Assembly: GCA_036320915.1 (NCBI GenBank)
Contig: JAXBDG010000015.1
Coordinates: forward strand, 310,001-374,000
DNA from: Linnemannia elongata
Taxonomy: Eukaryota > Mortierellomycota > Mortierellomycetes > Mortierellales > Mortierellaceae
Direction: 5' to 3'
DNA: 64,000 nucleotides
The position numbers and the translations under genes are program-made. Shown here in pieces: positions 44,516 through 59,972 of this stretch (within the stretch, counting starts at the first letter, position 1; each line of letters opens with the position of its first letter). Under the pieces are notes generated by a model. It was not told where the DNA came from. It did not search any database and saw only the letters and a list, made by a program, of their open reading frames with translations.

Positions 44516-44959
44516 TGAATGTTGGGAGAACGTGAGGGTGTGTGCGTGGGTGTTGAATTCAGTAAGCCATGGATCGTCGAATGTGAAGTACAGTATGGTA
44601 AGACAAACAGAAAAAGGGCACAAAAGAGAAGGGGAAAATTTAAAAAAAAAAAATCGCCACCAAAAAATAAGAAATAAGTTTTCAGGAGCCATCTTTCAAC
44701 CACCTCAATTGATCACGAATTACAATTACACTTTGGCTAACAGCGCAGGCTACCAGAACGCCCATATCGAATCCTCGAATGCACATCAACAGCGCCTTGC
44801 ATCAGTGTGCACCAACTCACATGGTATCAATGTGAACAATCTCCCTTCTTTGCTACATCATGTTGTTGAGCAAACCTGTTGATCTGCCTGTTGCTATTTC
44901 ACGACCTGGAACAAATCATATTACGTTTTTTATTCACTTCCCGCCAATGCCATATCCTT
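44516..44959. other. intergenic, PIF1 promoter / SMC3 3' end
   Basis: About 440 bp. Contains an A12 run at 44642-44653 and the inverted motif ATCGCCACCAAAAAA (44653-44667), 140 bp upstream of the PIF1 ATG. No gene seen. Confidence 0.4.
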
Positions 44960-50180
<5,221 letters not shown>

Positions 50181-50353
50181 GAGGGAAGGAGGAGGGTCGA
50201 TGGTGTTGGTTGAGGTGAGGGGAATGAAAGGAACAAACGATGGCCAATCGAGGTTCTACAGCAGTCCGTCCCTTTTGCCACCAGTTTAATTTAACGCGCG
50301 TTCTATCAACAAACAACCGTGACTGTTCACACCAGTCGCGACTTGACCATTCT

Positions 50354-52489
50354 TTATTCGAATTTGCCCAAATGACTGTCTACGAGCTGCAACGTCGCCC
50401 GTGTCGGCATAGGCAGAGTCCACTCTCCGTGTGCCAGTACCTCATACTGTGGCGGCGTGTCCTACAGAAAGAAGAAGTTGAACAAATAGACAGGTTACAA
50501 TCAAACTTCAATTACCTCACTGACAATGTGACATATACATAAAAAGAGGTTGTTCTAGTTGATCAATTACAGCAAAAGTTGGACACAGATCCACAGGAAG
50601 GAACTTTCCGTGTCGCTCAGAAAAGACAGCTCGTTGATTCATCTCGTCGTTGTAACTCGCCTGCATCTTTTGCATAAAGTCTGCGACGATTCTCTCCTGA
50701 TTTTGGTGCGCCTGATGTCGCCTCACAATCTCCACCATCAATGCTCCATAAGAGTTGTGGAACTCCTCGTACCTATTTCAACAAGCCAGACGTTTTTCAT
50801 ATGTGAGTGCTCTGAACCCACTCTTTGATCGATCAACATCGTGAATGCACACATAAAACAACAGGAAACTTACCAGATAGCAAGGCTATTGATCTCTCCG
50901 ATGAGCTTTTCGGTTGCATTGAAGTCATCTTCCAACCCTTCGGCCAACCGAAACGTATCGACCAACTCAACAAGGTCTGGCTCTAGTGCTTCAATCTTCT
51001 TGAAGAACACCACCGCTTCCTCGTATGCTGTCGTGTACAAATGCTCCCGCACTCCAACCTCTTCGCTATAACGCACAATGCAATGAGAAAGGATCAGTGT
51101 TGAGGTCATGAAAGGCATGCCAATGTGTCGCAACAAGGTGTCTGTTAAACAAGAGACGTCTTACGTGGTTGCCTGCACAAGCGCCAAGGACTCTTCCAGT
51201 TCTTCCATCACAATCGGCACTTCATCTGTGTCGTTCCTCAGCACTATATGAAACAAGATAATAAAGATTTAACTCAAGGCCCTACAATTCCCTGTCATTT
51301 GTCCAGAAATACAATCAACAGCGCGCGGATTGATCCTTACGTTCCAGTTCCTCGTCCGTTGGATGGATGTCCGCTCTAAGAAGATCACAACAAGCACATT
51401 GAATATTAGCCACAATCCTGGCCACCACATCAGCCCAATCATAAATCGCAAGACACTCACGTCAAAACTTGGACGACCTGGTCATAATGCTTCGCCAACG
51501 AAACCAAAAGCTCCGCCATAGTAGTTGTCTGCTGCTCCTGCAAAAGCATTTTCTCCCTCGCAAACGACAACGCCGATTCATCCAACGTGATAGCGTTCGT
51601 CATATACCCCTTGAACTCTGTCCGCTGGTTACCGAAATGTATCACCAGCTCCTGAAGTCGCTGCGTTGTCGCTTGGATCCGTTGAAGTCGCTCCGTAGAC
51701 TCTTGCTGTAACCGCTGTAGACTGACCTCATCTAGAAAATCAAACAGGACCGTTGCCTTTGGTGGCGCGGCAGTGGTGACATCGTCGCTCACAGTTCCTG
51801 ATGTTGTTCCTTCTGGGTTGTTATTCCTCTTATTGTCGTTGTTGTCTGGGTGCGGTTTTTGTATCTCGGGATCGACTTGTCTGCCTTTGAGTGCTCGAAG
51901 GGCAAGCTCCATCCGGACTGAGACGCTCTTCAGGTCCCTTTGCAGATCCTAACATACGTGTCCAATTGCTTTCCGTTAGCTGTCTTATTCTCACTATCTT
52001 TTGGTGTTGTCAATTGCAAAGACTTGTCTCAATTGCTACGTGAACATAGATAGCACCGTTCTCATTTTACCTTGGAAGCAGTCCACAGCTCGCTGAGGCG
52101 TGAACGTCCTATCCTCAGCAACGACTCGACTGTCTATCATGAGCAACCCCAATCCAAGCGGAGCCCCAAAAGTGGAAAAACGTCCCTATGGCATTAGTCC
52201 CACATTCCTTTTCAACTCTCACAAAAGTGTCCCAATGTTGCCTCAGCTACCAAACACACTCCCGAACGCAAGTGAATGAAAGGGGCGAGTGTCAAAGTAC
52301 CGTAATCTGGACTTTTATTTGCCGAGAGACGAAGCAGAGTTTGGAAAAGATCTTTTCGATTTCGGTAGAGTGTCCCTGACACGCATCCAGTTCCTCATGA
52401 GCCTGACTGCAAAGTTGTTCTGCGAAGGAGAGGCCCTTCTTGGACTTTGCCATGAGGTCTAAGAGTAGTGAGCGAGCAGAGGCATCCAT
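50354..52489 (-). CDS. ATG17: autophagy scaffold protein ATG17-like
   Basis: Eight exons (52489-52301, 52133-52071, 51948-51461, 51375-51341, 51243-51165, 51065-50874, 50772-50571, 50461-50354) join in phase to 451 aa, a normal Atg17 length. The N-terminal helix LLDLMAKSKKGLSFAEQLC and SLLRIGRSRLSELW match the Atg17 pattern (SKKAL..GE.LC); long helices follow, and the C-terminus has the ERHGKFLPVDLCP family hallmark, ending LGKFE. Atg17 scaffolds the Atg1 kinase complex at the phagophore assembly site. A ~30-residue Asn/Asp/Thr-rich insertion (PDNNDNKRNNNPEG) interrupts the helices. The stop codon lies only 173 bp upstream of the SMC3 start. Confidence 0.85.
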
Positions 52490-52586
52490 TGTTGTTGTTG
52501 TTGTAGTTGGTTGTAGTTGGTTCTTGTTAAGTGGTGGTAGTTGTGGTGGTAGCCCAGTGCTTTGAATGATGCAAGAAAGGTGAAAG

Positions 52587-52606
52587 AAAAAAAAAAAAAA
52601 AAAAAA
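52587..52606. repeat. 20-nt A homopolymer
   Basis: Twenty A on the plus strand, about 100 bp upstream of the ATG17 start, between ATG17 and the PWWP gene. On the ATG17 strand it is a poly-T promoter element, common in fungi. Confidence 0.85.
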
Positions 52607-52694
52607 GGCGGCAGACGGAAAGTGAAGTGGTCCCTGCAAGCACAAAACGACAGCAGAATAAAATTTAATTAAAATGTGCGAGCGGATAGCAGGA

Positions 52695-54798
52695 TCACGC
52701 TGAAGTGCCGTCAAGAAATGACTCCCTTGCAGCAAGGATGTCTTCAACCCAATAGTGATCTGTGTTGCGCGACCGAACAGCCTTGAACACATCCTTGTCG
52801 GCATCCGCATACGACATGCCCTTCCGCCGCATCGTCAGACGCGTTACAGTCTCGGGAAGAAGCACCTCCGTCACAAACTGCACCCGCTTGATCCCCGAAT
52901 ACGCAAAAGTAACATCTCCCTCGCGCTTCATCGGAACAAATCCTCCTTCTCCCCCTGTTGCTGTCCCTGCTGCAGAGGGACTATGGCCCATTAACCTGGG
53001 TATCTGCTTCGTGGTGCTCAAATCTGGCAGGAACTCTGACTGAAGAATTCGGCTGATCAGCACGTATTGATTTTGAGTAAAGTCGCCAGGGCCAACTCTC
53101 TGTGCCAATTGGTTCTTGGCCGTTCCTCCCTTGAGAAAGGCCTTCAACCGTCCTGCCTCGTCGTGAGTTCCTGCAACAATCGCATAGAGCGTAGGATACA
53201 GATCAACAACTTCCGACTCGAGCTCTGTATCCTCATAGTTTTCATCCTCCTCGGCATTTGCCATTTCACCCAGCTAAGATTGCACGAGCACAAAGTTGAT
53301 ATTAGCGCATTATGTTTCACACAGAGGTTGCTTAATAATGCTTGAAACCACAACTGCAATATAGCGTACCTGACACGTTAGAAACTCCTTTTGGTATCTC
53401 GTGTAGAACCGTTTTCTCTCGAGAGAAGGGTAGTGTCCAGTTGCCAGTTCGATCTATTGAGAGCCGAAATACAATCACCATTGTTACCAATGCAAATCGT
53501 CTCTGACAGATCTACTCACTAAAAAGACCACTCGGAAAGATACCTTGTATTTGTTTGTCTTCCTGTTGAAAGACTCGATGCGTCCAGGATAATAATGTCC
53601 TCGCTCAGCCTGCGCAAGAATTAACTCTCCGGGTATCGTCAAGCTACGAGGCAAAAAAGATGAAGTACCATTAGCATCTTATCCAATCATTCGACCTGGT
53701 GATTAGCAACAACCGTCCATTGATGTCCGCACCTGGAATCCGGGACGTATTCAATATCTGCTATTGTCCTATTTGATCCCAAGGAGTCAAAAGAATGATA
53801 TATGTAAATAATTTTTGGTGGCGTAAAGAGTTCCATTGTTCTGGGAGACACCCAGTTGCTGTGCGTACGTTTTTTGACAAACTGTGTCCTTCAAGCTAGG
53901 CGACCTGGACGTTGGTGGAAGTGCTGACAGATGACTGAAAACATCGTCCATGCTTGGCAGACCATCATCGTCCTTGAGTTGCTCAGCACTTGCTTCCTTG
54001 TATGCTTCCTGAAACGCACGGGCATGCGACGACATTGAACCAGCCTGTCGAAACCGCTCCTTTGAAACGTGTTCAAACGGCAAAATACTCGTCTCTACGC
54101 ACTCCACTGTAATCGTCCTACGTTGGAGATTATGGAAGTTGAATCAAAGGCGTAGGGCTGATTGGTGAGTTTTCCTTTCGATGTGGACAAAGCTAGAAAA
54201 TTACAGTTGGAACGTTAATAGATAGGAACCTACTTTGGCTTGACGCTACCGAGCCTCGTTACTTTAGCTTGATTGTTCTGAGGTGGGTATGGCTTAATCT
54301 ATACAGCAATGAGCAAGAGTTAGAAGGCTGAAAATGCTCTGTTAACAGAAGAATGACAAACAAGATCTTTTCCTCAGGACGACGTGTCCCTACCTTCCCT
54401 GGCCACCACTGGTACTTGGTATCAAAAACCCAGACGACCTGCGTCAAGATAGCTGAATGTGGGATTTCCATCGGCCGAGAATACCTCTGCAGAATCGACG
54501 AAGGTGACGACCCATCCCCAGTTGCCTTTGCTTTCACTCTCTTCGAGCTCGCTGCTGCAATTTTGGGTTCCGAAAGCCTCCTCCGTGTCTTCACCGTGGT
54601 CGCTGGGAGGTCAGGCACTAACGCCACGACCTCTTCCATGGGTTCATCTTTTGTTGATTCCACGATGATGTCGTCACGCATGACCTGGTCCTCCAGAGAT
54701 GCGGTTTGAGATTCCTTCCGAGCGGGAAGGTCGGTTTTGGCAATTTGCGTTTGTCGTCGCCTTGTCTGCATGCCTGAGCGTGGGAGTGTTGCTTTCAT
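52695..54798 (-). CDS. PWWP-domain protein with second Tudor-like domain
   Basis: Seven exons (54798-54394, 54298-54234, 54117-53869, 53768-53733, 53643-53544, 53453-53370, 53273-52695) join in phase to 505 aa. A basic ~115-residue N-terminus is followed by a PWWP fold (about 118-205): QVVWVFDTKYQWWPGK, then KVTRLGSVKP, then a helix ending AFQEAYKEA. From about residue 252 there is a second small beta-barrel-like segment: PGELILAQAERGHYYPGRIE and IELATGHYPSLERKRFYT. The C-terminal ~190 residues match no family I know (QYVLISRILQSEFLPDL, TMRRKGMSYADADKDVF). PWWP domains bind methylated histone H3K36 and DNA, so a chromatin role is inferred. The conserved aromatic cage candidates are Trp123, Trp131 and Trp132. 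Confidence 0.75.
53806..53825 (+). promoter_or_regulatory. recurring GGTGGCG motif in an intron
   Basis: AAATAATTTTTGGTGGCGTA, a near-identical copy of the string at 36883-36901, here inside intron 3 of the PWWP gene. Meaning unknown. Confidence 0.2.
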
Positions 54799-54928
54799 GA
54801 ACAAGGGGGTGGTGGACACAACGTGTGAGAGGTGAGGCGAAAAAAAACAAATAGATATGACCAACAAATGAGGAGTGACTGTCCCACCCCGACACGCGAT
54901 TTTTATTTTTTTTCTTGCATGTATTTGT

Positions 54929-56881
54929 TCATCTCCTGTGGGCTCTTGCTCGAGCTCGGCGCGACTTGTAGGCCGAGTATTCTTGGTCCTCGGGCATACA
55001 TGACGACATTAGGTCCACACTATCACCGTTATTCTCTTCTTCCTCTTCTTCCCTCTCCTCCTCTCCCACCTCGCCCTCCACCCGATGCAATTGTGGATGG
55101 TGGACATAGGTGACGGATATGTTAGAAGATATCAACTTCAACCGGATCTTGACCTCCTTCTCTTCATCCTTCTGCGTTTTCGCGGCCTTCCGAATCAGCT
55201 TGTCGATCGCGTGGAGTGGATTCAGGTAGAGGCTTATACAACTCAGTCTCTCCACCGTCAGGTAACCCTCGGTAAAATCCTCGGCAAACTCCTGGGGAAT
55301 CACGAACCATCCGTGTCTCCATTTCAGCTGTACGCTCTTCAGGCTCGTCTGCGCTTGGAGTGTCTCGTAGAGCTGCTTCACCAAAAGCACTTGGTTGTAG
55401 AAGCTCGCGATCGCGCTCTCGGGCTCGATGTTGTTCAAACCAATATACATACATCGATCTCGTCTCCATTCCTCCAAGAAGGTAGCCTGATCAAGGACTG
55501 GTGCACGTATGGGCAGGTAGAGACTTTCGAGACTGGTGGTCGCCCATTTGACTGCGAGTAGATCTTGAAGGTGGACTCCTGGACTGTATGATAGGTCTTT
55601 ATCGAGGGAAAGTGTCTTGAGGGCGGAACAATGACTCAGGATCGTGGAAATGAGTCCATGGCTGTTTGGAGGAAGATCGTTGGTGTTGATGCGGAGCACC
55701 TGCAGGGTGGAACTGTATTGTCTGGAAAGACTGCGGATGACGCCCCTTAGATGGTCAGGCTGGATGTACATCTGGAGGCTGCGTATTTTTGAACATCGTC
55801 CAATAAAGAGAAGCATATCGATCTCCGGGATCTCCGTGCGGCCCATATCGAGCGAGGTGAGAGCAGGGCAGGTGTTGATAATGGCACCAAAGATGTTAGA
55901 TGTCATCACCTGGGTCTGCCAGCGTAGTTGACTCAGATTCAGGTCTTGCAGGCTTGGACATGACTGTATCAAGTCGCACACAACAATCTCCAACTGGGCA
56001 TCGAGTCTCGGACAATTCACGGAGAGGAGGCGGAGGCTGGGCAAGGTCCGTGGGACAGCAGTCGCTCGTGCATCGGGTCGTGGTTCGCCAGGTTCATAGT
56101 AGTGATCTAGTTCATTATCCATTAGGTCGAGCCGAAGCTCCTCTAGTGTGTCCGGACAGTTACCAAGGATGGCCTGTGTCATGGCGATATTGGAGTACTT
56201 CAGATATCCAATGTCAAGAAACCGAAGCCTTGAAGTGCGAAGAAACTGGAGAACTCGATGATTGAAATGTCGCACCAGCTTCCACGCGAACTTGATGGTG
56301 AGCTCTTGTAGTTGAGGGTTCCGGCAAAGTAGTTCCAAGACCTTTGGCGGTTCCTCAACAGGGTATTCGGACTCTGAGAGTGACTCGCAGCTTATGTGAA
56401 AGCAGACGAGGTTGGAGAAGGGCATGTCCAGCAAGGGAGTGCAAATCAAGCCAAGGGTGAGGGACCGAACCCAGGAGATCTTCACCTGCAGCTGGTTTAT
56501 CAGTAGCATTGTTACTTGGATGGGTGACAGCCGCTTACTGTAAGGACGGGACGAGATGTTGGAGTACGTGTAGCAAAAGGAACGCCAATGATGGGGTCTT
56601 GAGAGAAAATACCACTGCTTGGACACCCTCATGCATGACCAAATGTCGTTGCTGGAGAGACTGCCGCATATCAGATCAAAGATTAAAGGGATGTCAAATA
56701 TCGATACTGGGTTCTGAGTTGCCGGCGTGTATGTATGTGTGTGTGGTTGTGATGATGGGACAGAGGATAAGGGCGGGTGTGAGTGCGAGTGCTGGTTGTG
56801 TGTGAAAGGAACTAATGGCGCGGCGAGTGTCAAGTGGATCTCTTCGGGGGTGAGGTATGCTTTGCGCTTGGTCCTCGGCAT
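54929..56881 (-). CDS. F-box/LRR-type protein
   Basis: Single-exon gene of 650 aa from the ATG at 56881 (MPRTKRKAYLTPEEI). After a His/Ser/Pro-rich lead of ~60 residues comes an F-box (SIFDIPLIFDLICGSL, NDIWSCMRVSKQW, then HHWRSF). Leucine-rich repeats follow: LRFLDIGYLKYSNIAMTQAI, LPSLRLLSVNCPRL, SCPSLQDLNLSQL, CPALTSLDMGRTEI, ALKTLSLDKD. It ends in a long Glu-rich tract and a short Arg/Ala tail. Expected to act as an SCF ubiquitin-ligase receptor; the substrate is unknown. The repeat consensus differs from the three related genes at 1-3.3 kb and 31 kb, so it belongs to a separate subfamily. Confidence 0.85.
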   Translation of the reverse strand: MPRTKRKAYLTPEEIHLTLAAPLVPFTHNQHSHSHPPLSSVPSSQPHTHTYTPATQNPVSIFDIPLIFDLICGSLSSNDIWSCMRVSKQWYFLSRPHHWRSFCYTYSNISSRPYSKRLSPIQVTMLLINQLQVKISWVRSLTLGLICTPLLDMPFSNLVCFHISCESLSESEYPVEEPPKVLELLCRNPQLQELTIKFAWKLVRHFNHRVLQFLRTSRLRFLDIGYLKYSNIAMTQAILGNCPDTLEELRLDLMDNELDHYYEPGEPRPDARATAVPRTLPSLRLLSVNCPRLDAQLEIVVCDLIQSCPSLQDLNLSQLRWQTQVMTSNIFGAIINTCPALTSLDMGRTEIPEIDMLLFIGRCSKIRSLQMYIQPDHLRGVIRSLSRQYSSTLQVLRINTNDLPPNSHGLISTILSHCSALKTLSLDKDLSYSPGVHLQDLLAVKWATTSLESLYLPIRAPVLDQATFLEEWRRDRCMYIGLNNIEPESAIASFYNQVLLVKQLYETLQAQTSLKSVQLKWRHGWFVIPQEFAEDFTEGYLTVERLSCISLYLNPLHAIDKLIRKAAKTQKDEEKEVKIRLKLISSNISVTYVHHPQLHRVEGEVGEEEREEEEEENNGDSVDLMSSCMPEDQEYSAYKSRRARARAHRR

Positions 56882-57586
56882 TTCTGTTGCTGTTGGTGAG
56901 TGGGGGAAAAGGAGGTGAGCAGGATTGAGAAAAAAGAGTGCGAGAGAAAGAAAGTAATGTGCGCTGGAATACGGAGGAATATAAAGTAGAAGGTGATGGA
57001 ATAGGGGAGAATAAAGAGAAAGGGAGAAAGGGTGCACATATTCGATCGATTGCTACACAAAAATGTGGTGGCGCAGCCTTGCGCGGACTCCAGCTGGACC
57101 GACCAAATGGCGCCGATGCCTGTGGGCCATGGGCAATGTTTGTATGAATGAATGGGATTAATATCTGAGGGTCGTGTGGTACAAAACGACAAACACAAGT
57201 CCCAGCTGGGCGCAAGGGTAAGGGAGGTGATGGTGCCTGAGCACTATTGATAGGAAGCTGGTGAACATGAAGTCATTTTAAGGTTGTGATCCATCAGCAG
57301 CCAATCGGCATTGGGTTCCTGCAGTGTTTTCTTTTTTATTTTTTTTTATTTTCGCCACTGCTGTCGGCTGAATGTGCTCACCTTTTCTACTCCTGCCTGC
57401 TTTGCTCCTCTCCCTCCCTCACTCATTGCCCCCCTTTGCTCATAACCCTGCCTTGCTTGGCTACATATACACTCACACCCCTTTGTCTCATACCTCACCC
57501 TTCCTTCTTGTCTTACCCCTCTTTGCTCATCTTTACTCCCACACCGCTCTTTTTCTACCGGATCAACTTACCCGCAAAACCTCTAC
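56882..57586. other. divergent intergenic region
   Basis: About 700 bp between the starts of the F-box/LRR gene (-) and the RNA-binding gene (+). The right half (57370-57570) is CT-rich, a typical leader for the plus-strand gene. No gene seen. Confidence 0.45.
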
Positions 57587-59588
57587 ATGGAGCTCATGGA
57601 CCAAAGTCTGGACGACATCATCAAGCTGAACAAGCTCGAGGCAAAAAAGGTCACCCATAAGCCAACTCTCAAGGCACCCAAACGAACCGCCCTCCCAAAG
57701 CCAAAGCCAAAGCCGAAATCACCCTACGGAGTAAGTGAGACAGCAAGGACGGCAATGGCGCCAGGAAACACCTTCACTCATTAACAACCGCATGCGCAGG
57801 AAGGATTTCACTATGGACAGCGAATCATCTTTCTATTTCTTTTTTTATTTTTTATTTTTTTCGACTTTCCAGCGAAGCTGTTCTCAGATTCGTGGCAGCG
57901 GTGACAGCTCAACTTTTTCTGTACTGACAGTCGTCCTCTACTCTTTTCAATGGGATAAACTTAACCATAGCGGCCGGCGCACAAGGCGGCCCCACTGTTC
58001 ACAGAGACGTACAAAGCCTGGAACGCCCCTGTCGCTGCTATCTTCACCTCAACATACGTGCCCAAATCGGAGTCCATTAAATTAGTCGTCTACAACGATC
58101 GCATCTCAAAGTCAACAAGGAACGACATCGGCGCATCGACCTCTTCGACCTATGAACCAGGAACAAAAAGCGGGATTCGACTTTCAACCACGCATCGAAC
58201 CCAGGCGGAGTCATATAGACCTGCCGCTTCAACATCAGGAGGATATTCATCACAGGGTGACTTTTATCGACCAGAGCCCTCCGGATCTCGGCGTCATGAG
58301 AACAGGCAACGCAGGAATAGCAGAGATGCTGGTCGATTGTCTTCGTCTTCTGCGAGTCATGGAAACTGGGACGACAGGAGGAAAAGCAGCGCTAGGGAGT
58401 CGGCACCTGTTTCTGGGATGGGCATTGATGAAGTCCGGAAGTATTACAACAAAAATTCTCAAAGCAATGGTGGCAGTAGCATCAGAAACCACAACAATAA
58501 CGACAATGGTAAGGGCAAGGATAACCATGGCAATAATCGCAGAGGATCGCGCTCGGTGGACAACAATGCTTCATCGCCACCAAAGACTGTGGATGAAGAT
58601 ATGGACATTGTGGAGATTAAACAGGAAGAGGAGGACCAATTTATTTCGATCAAGGGAGCTGCCCCGGTTGAGGTGGATGCTGTGAACGGGCCTGTTACCA
58701 TTGAGATTGAAAACCTGGATCGTGGAACTACTGCAGAAGATGTGAAGGTAGGTTGCTTCGTGTTTTTACCGTCTTGATTCATGTAGTGGTGTCTGTTCTA
58801 CGATGGCAGGGACAATGACAACTCATTCCTTTCTTTTCGCTATAGGTGGTTTGTTCAAGATTTGGCGAGATCAAGTCATGCGTGTGCTCGAATGGATTCT
58901 CTCAGGTGACCTATGCTCGAAAGGCAGCCGGTATTGCCGCGGTGGAAACACTGAACGGCAAGAAGGCTGACAACAGTAAGTATCTTGGGAACAACTTTTG
59001 AAGGAGTCGTGGAGTTTCTTCACTGTATCTTGGCTGTTGTGGTTTTTATTGTTATCTGTTTGTTTACTAACCTAGCTTGTTCTCTGTTTATAGATCAAAT
59101 TCTTCGGGTGACGATGTTGAAGGCGCCTATTTTCCATAACGTGGCAATCGCTCCTTCTCCACATGTCCCGAGCTCTATCGCAGGGCCAATGAAGCTTTTG
59201 ACAAGAGCCGTGCAGGGAACGTATGTATATCTCTTTTACCTCTTCAATTGAGTTAGTTTGCATAGTATGATTTCTTTTTTTTTGCTGCAGCCTGCTTGTT
59301 AACATCTCTTCGCCTTCTTCCTTCACTCCATGTAGTATCACGAATGCGGGCTCAATCTACTCGAACCAATTGATGATGGCCCAGCAGGTGCTGAAGATGC
59401 AGCAGCACCGGGTGGCACAGCTCCATCTAGAAGAACAGGAGATGACTCTTCGTCGGATTCAGGGAGTTACAGGACTTATTCCGGGTCTGCCTATGTCTGC
59501 TCTCCCAGTGTCTGTCCCTTCACCTGTGCTGCAAGATCCGACACAGAGCCCTGCTCGGGGGGATCACATCAACAGTGGGTTGCTTTGA
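57587..59588 (+). CDS. ALY/REF-like mRNA export adaptor with UAP56-binding motif
   Basis: Five exons (57587-57730, 57971-58747, 58846-58975, 59094-59220, 59336-59588) join in phase to 476 aa. At residues 7-16 there is SLDDIIKLNK, the UAP56/Sub2-binding motif of ALY/REF and Yra1. A ~240-residue disordered Ser/Asn/Arg-rich region follows, then an RRM: VTIEIENLDRGTTAEDV (RNP2-like), VVCSRFGEIKSC, SQVTYARKAAGIAAV, LNGKKADNNQILRVTML. The C-terminus is Gln/Leu-rich (QLMMAQQVLKMQQHRV) and lacks the second, C-terminal UAP56 motif usual in ALY. Expected role: loading export factors on nuclear mRNA. Intron 1 is 240 bp; the 57971 acceptor was chosen because it opens ETYKAWNAPVAAIF in frame. POLDIP3-like is an alternative. 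Confidence 0.75.
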
Positions 59589-59972
59589 CGGGTTGCTTTG
59601 ACCCCGGACATCATGCGATGCCTAATTAAATAATAATCATAAAAAAACAGCCGAAAGAGAAAGAGATGGAAAGATTTGCGTTAGGATGCTGATGTCGAAG
59701 GAGGAAAAGGTATGACAATATGAACAATGAAAGAACGCGAAAGAAGGAGGAAAGGCCACAACCACAGTTTTCCCTCCTCCCCCTTTCCCCGTCCTGTGAC
59801 GCCCTTTGCCTTTTCAACGCCCCGCCATTTGACTCAACCTTCTTTTTTTTTGTGCCTTTTACTTTATTCTGCCTCGTTTTTCTCCATTTTTTTTTTTTTT
59901 TTTTGTTATTTCTCCTTCACACACTCCATCCACTCTCATTCCATCAACAACACCACACACCCCCCTGTTCTC
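59589..59972. other. intergenic, RNA-binding gene to RIC8
   Basis: A 384-bp spacer on the same strand. T-rich and CT-rich from 59760 to 59930, including T runs of 8-16, as in a fungal promoter/leader. No gene seen. Confidence 0.45.

Noticed and set aside
44516..44692. Upstream in-frame extension of PIF1 with a hydrophobic start (MAPENLFLIFWW)
   Set aside because: It runs through an A/T homopolymer and promoter-like sequence; the ATG at 44515 fits better.
54118..54233. Earlier 3' splice sites for exon 3 of the PWWP gene
   Set aside because: Acceptors at 54188 and within the CCAATCAG stretch run into stop codons; only the acceptor before 54117 keeps the frame.
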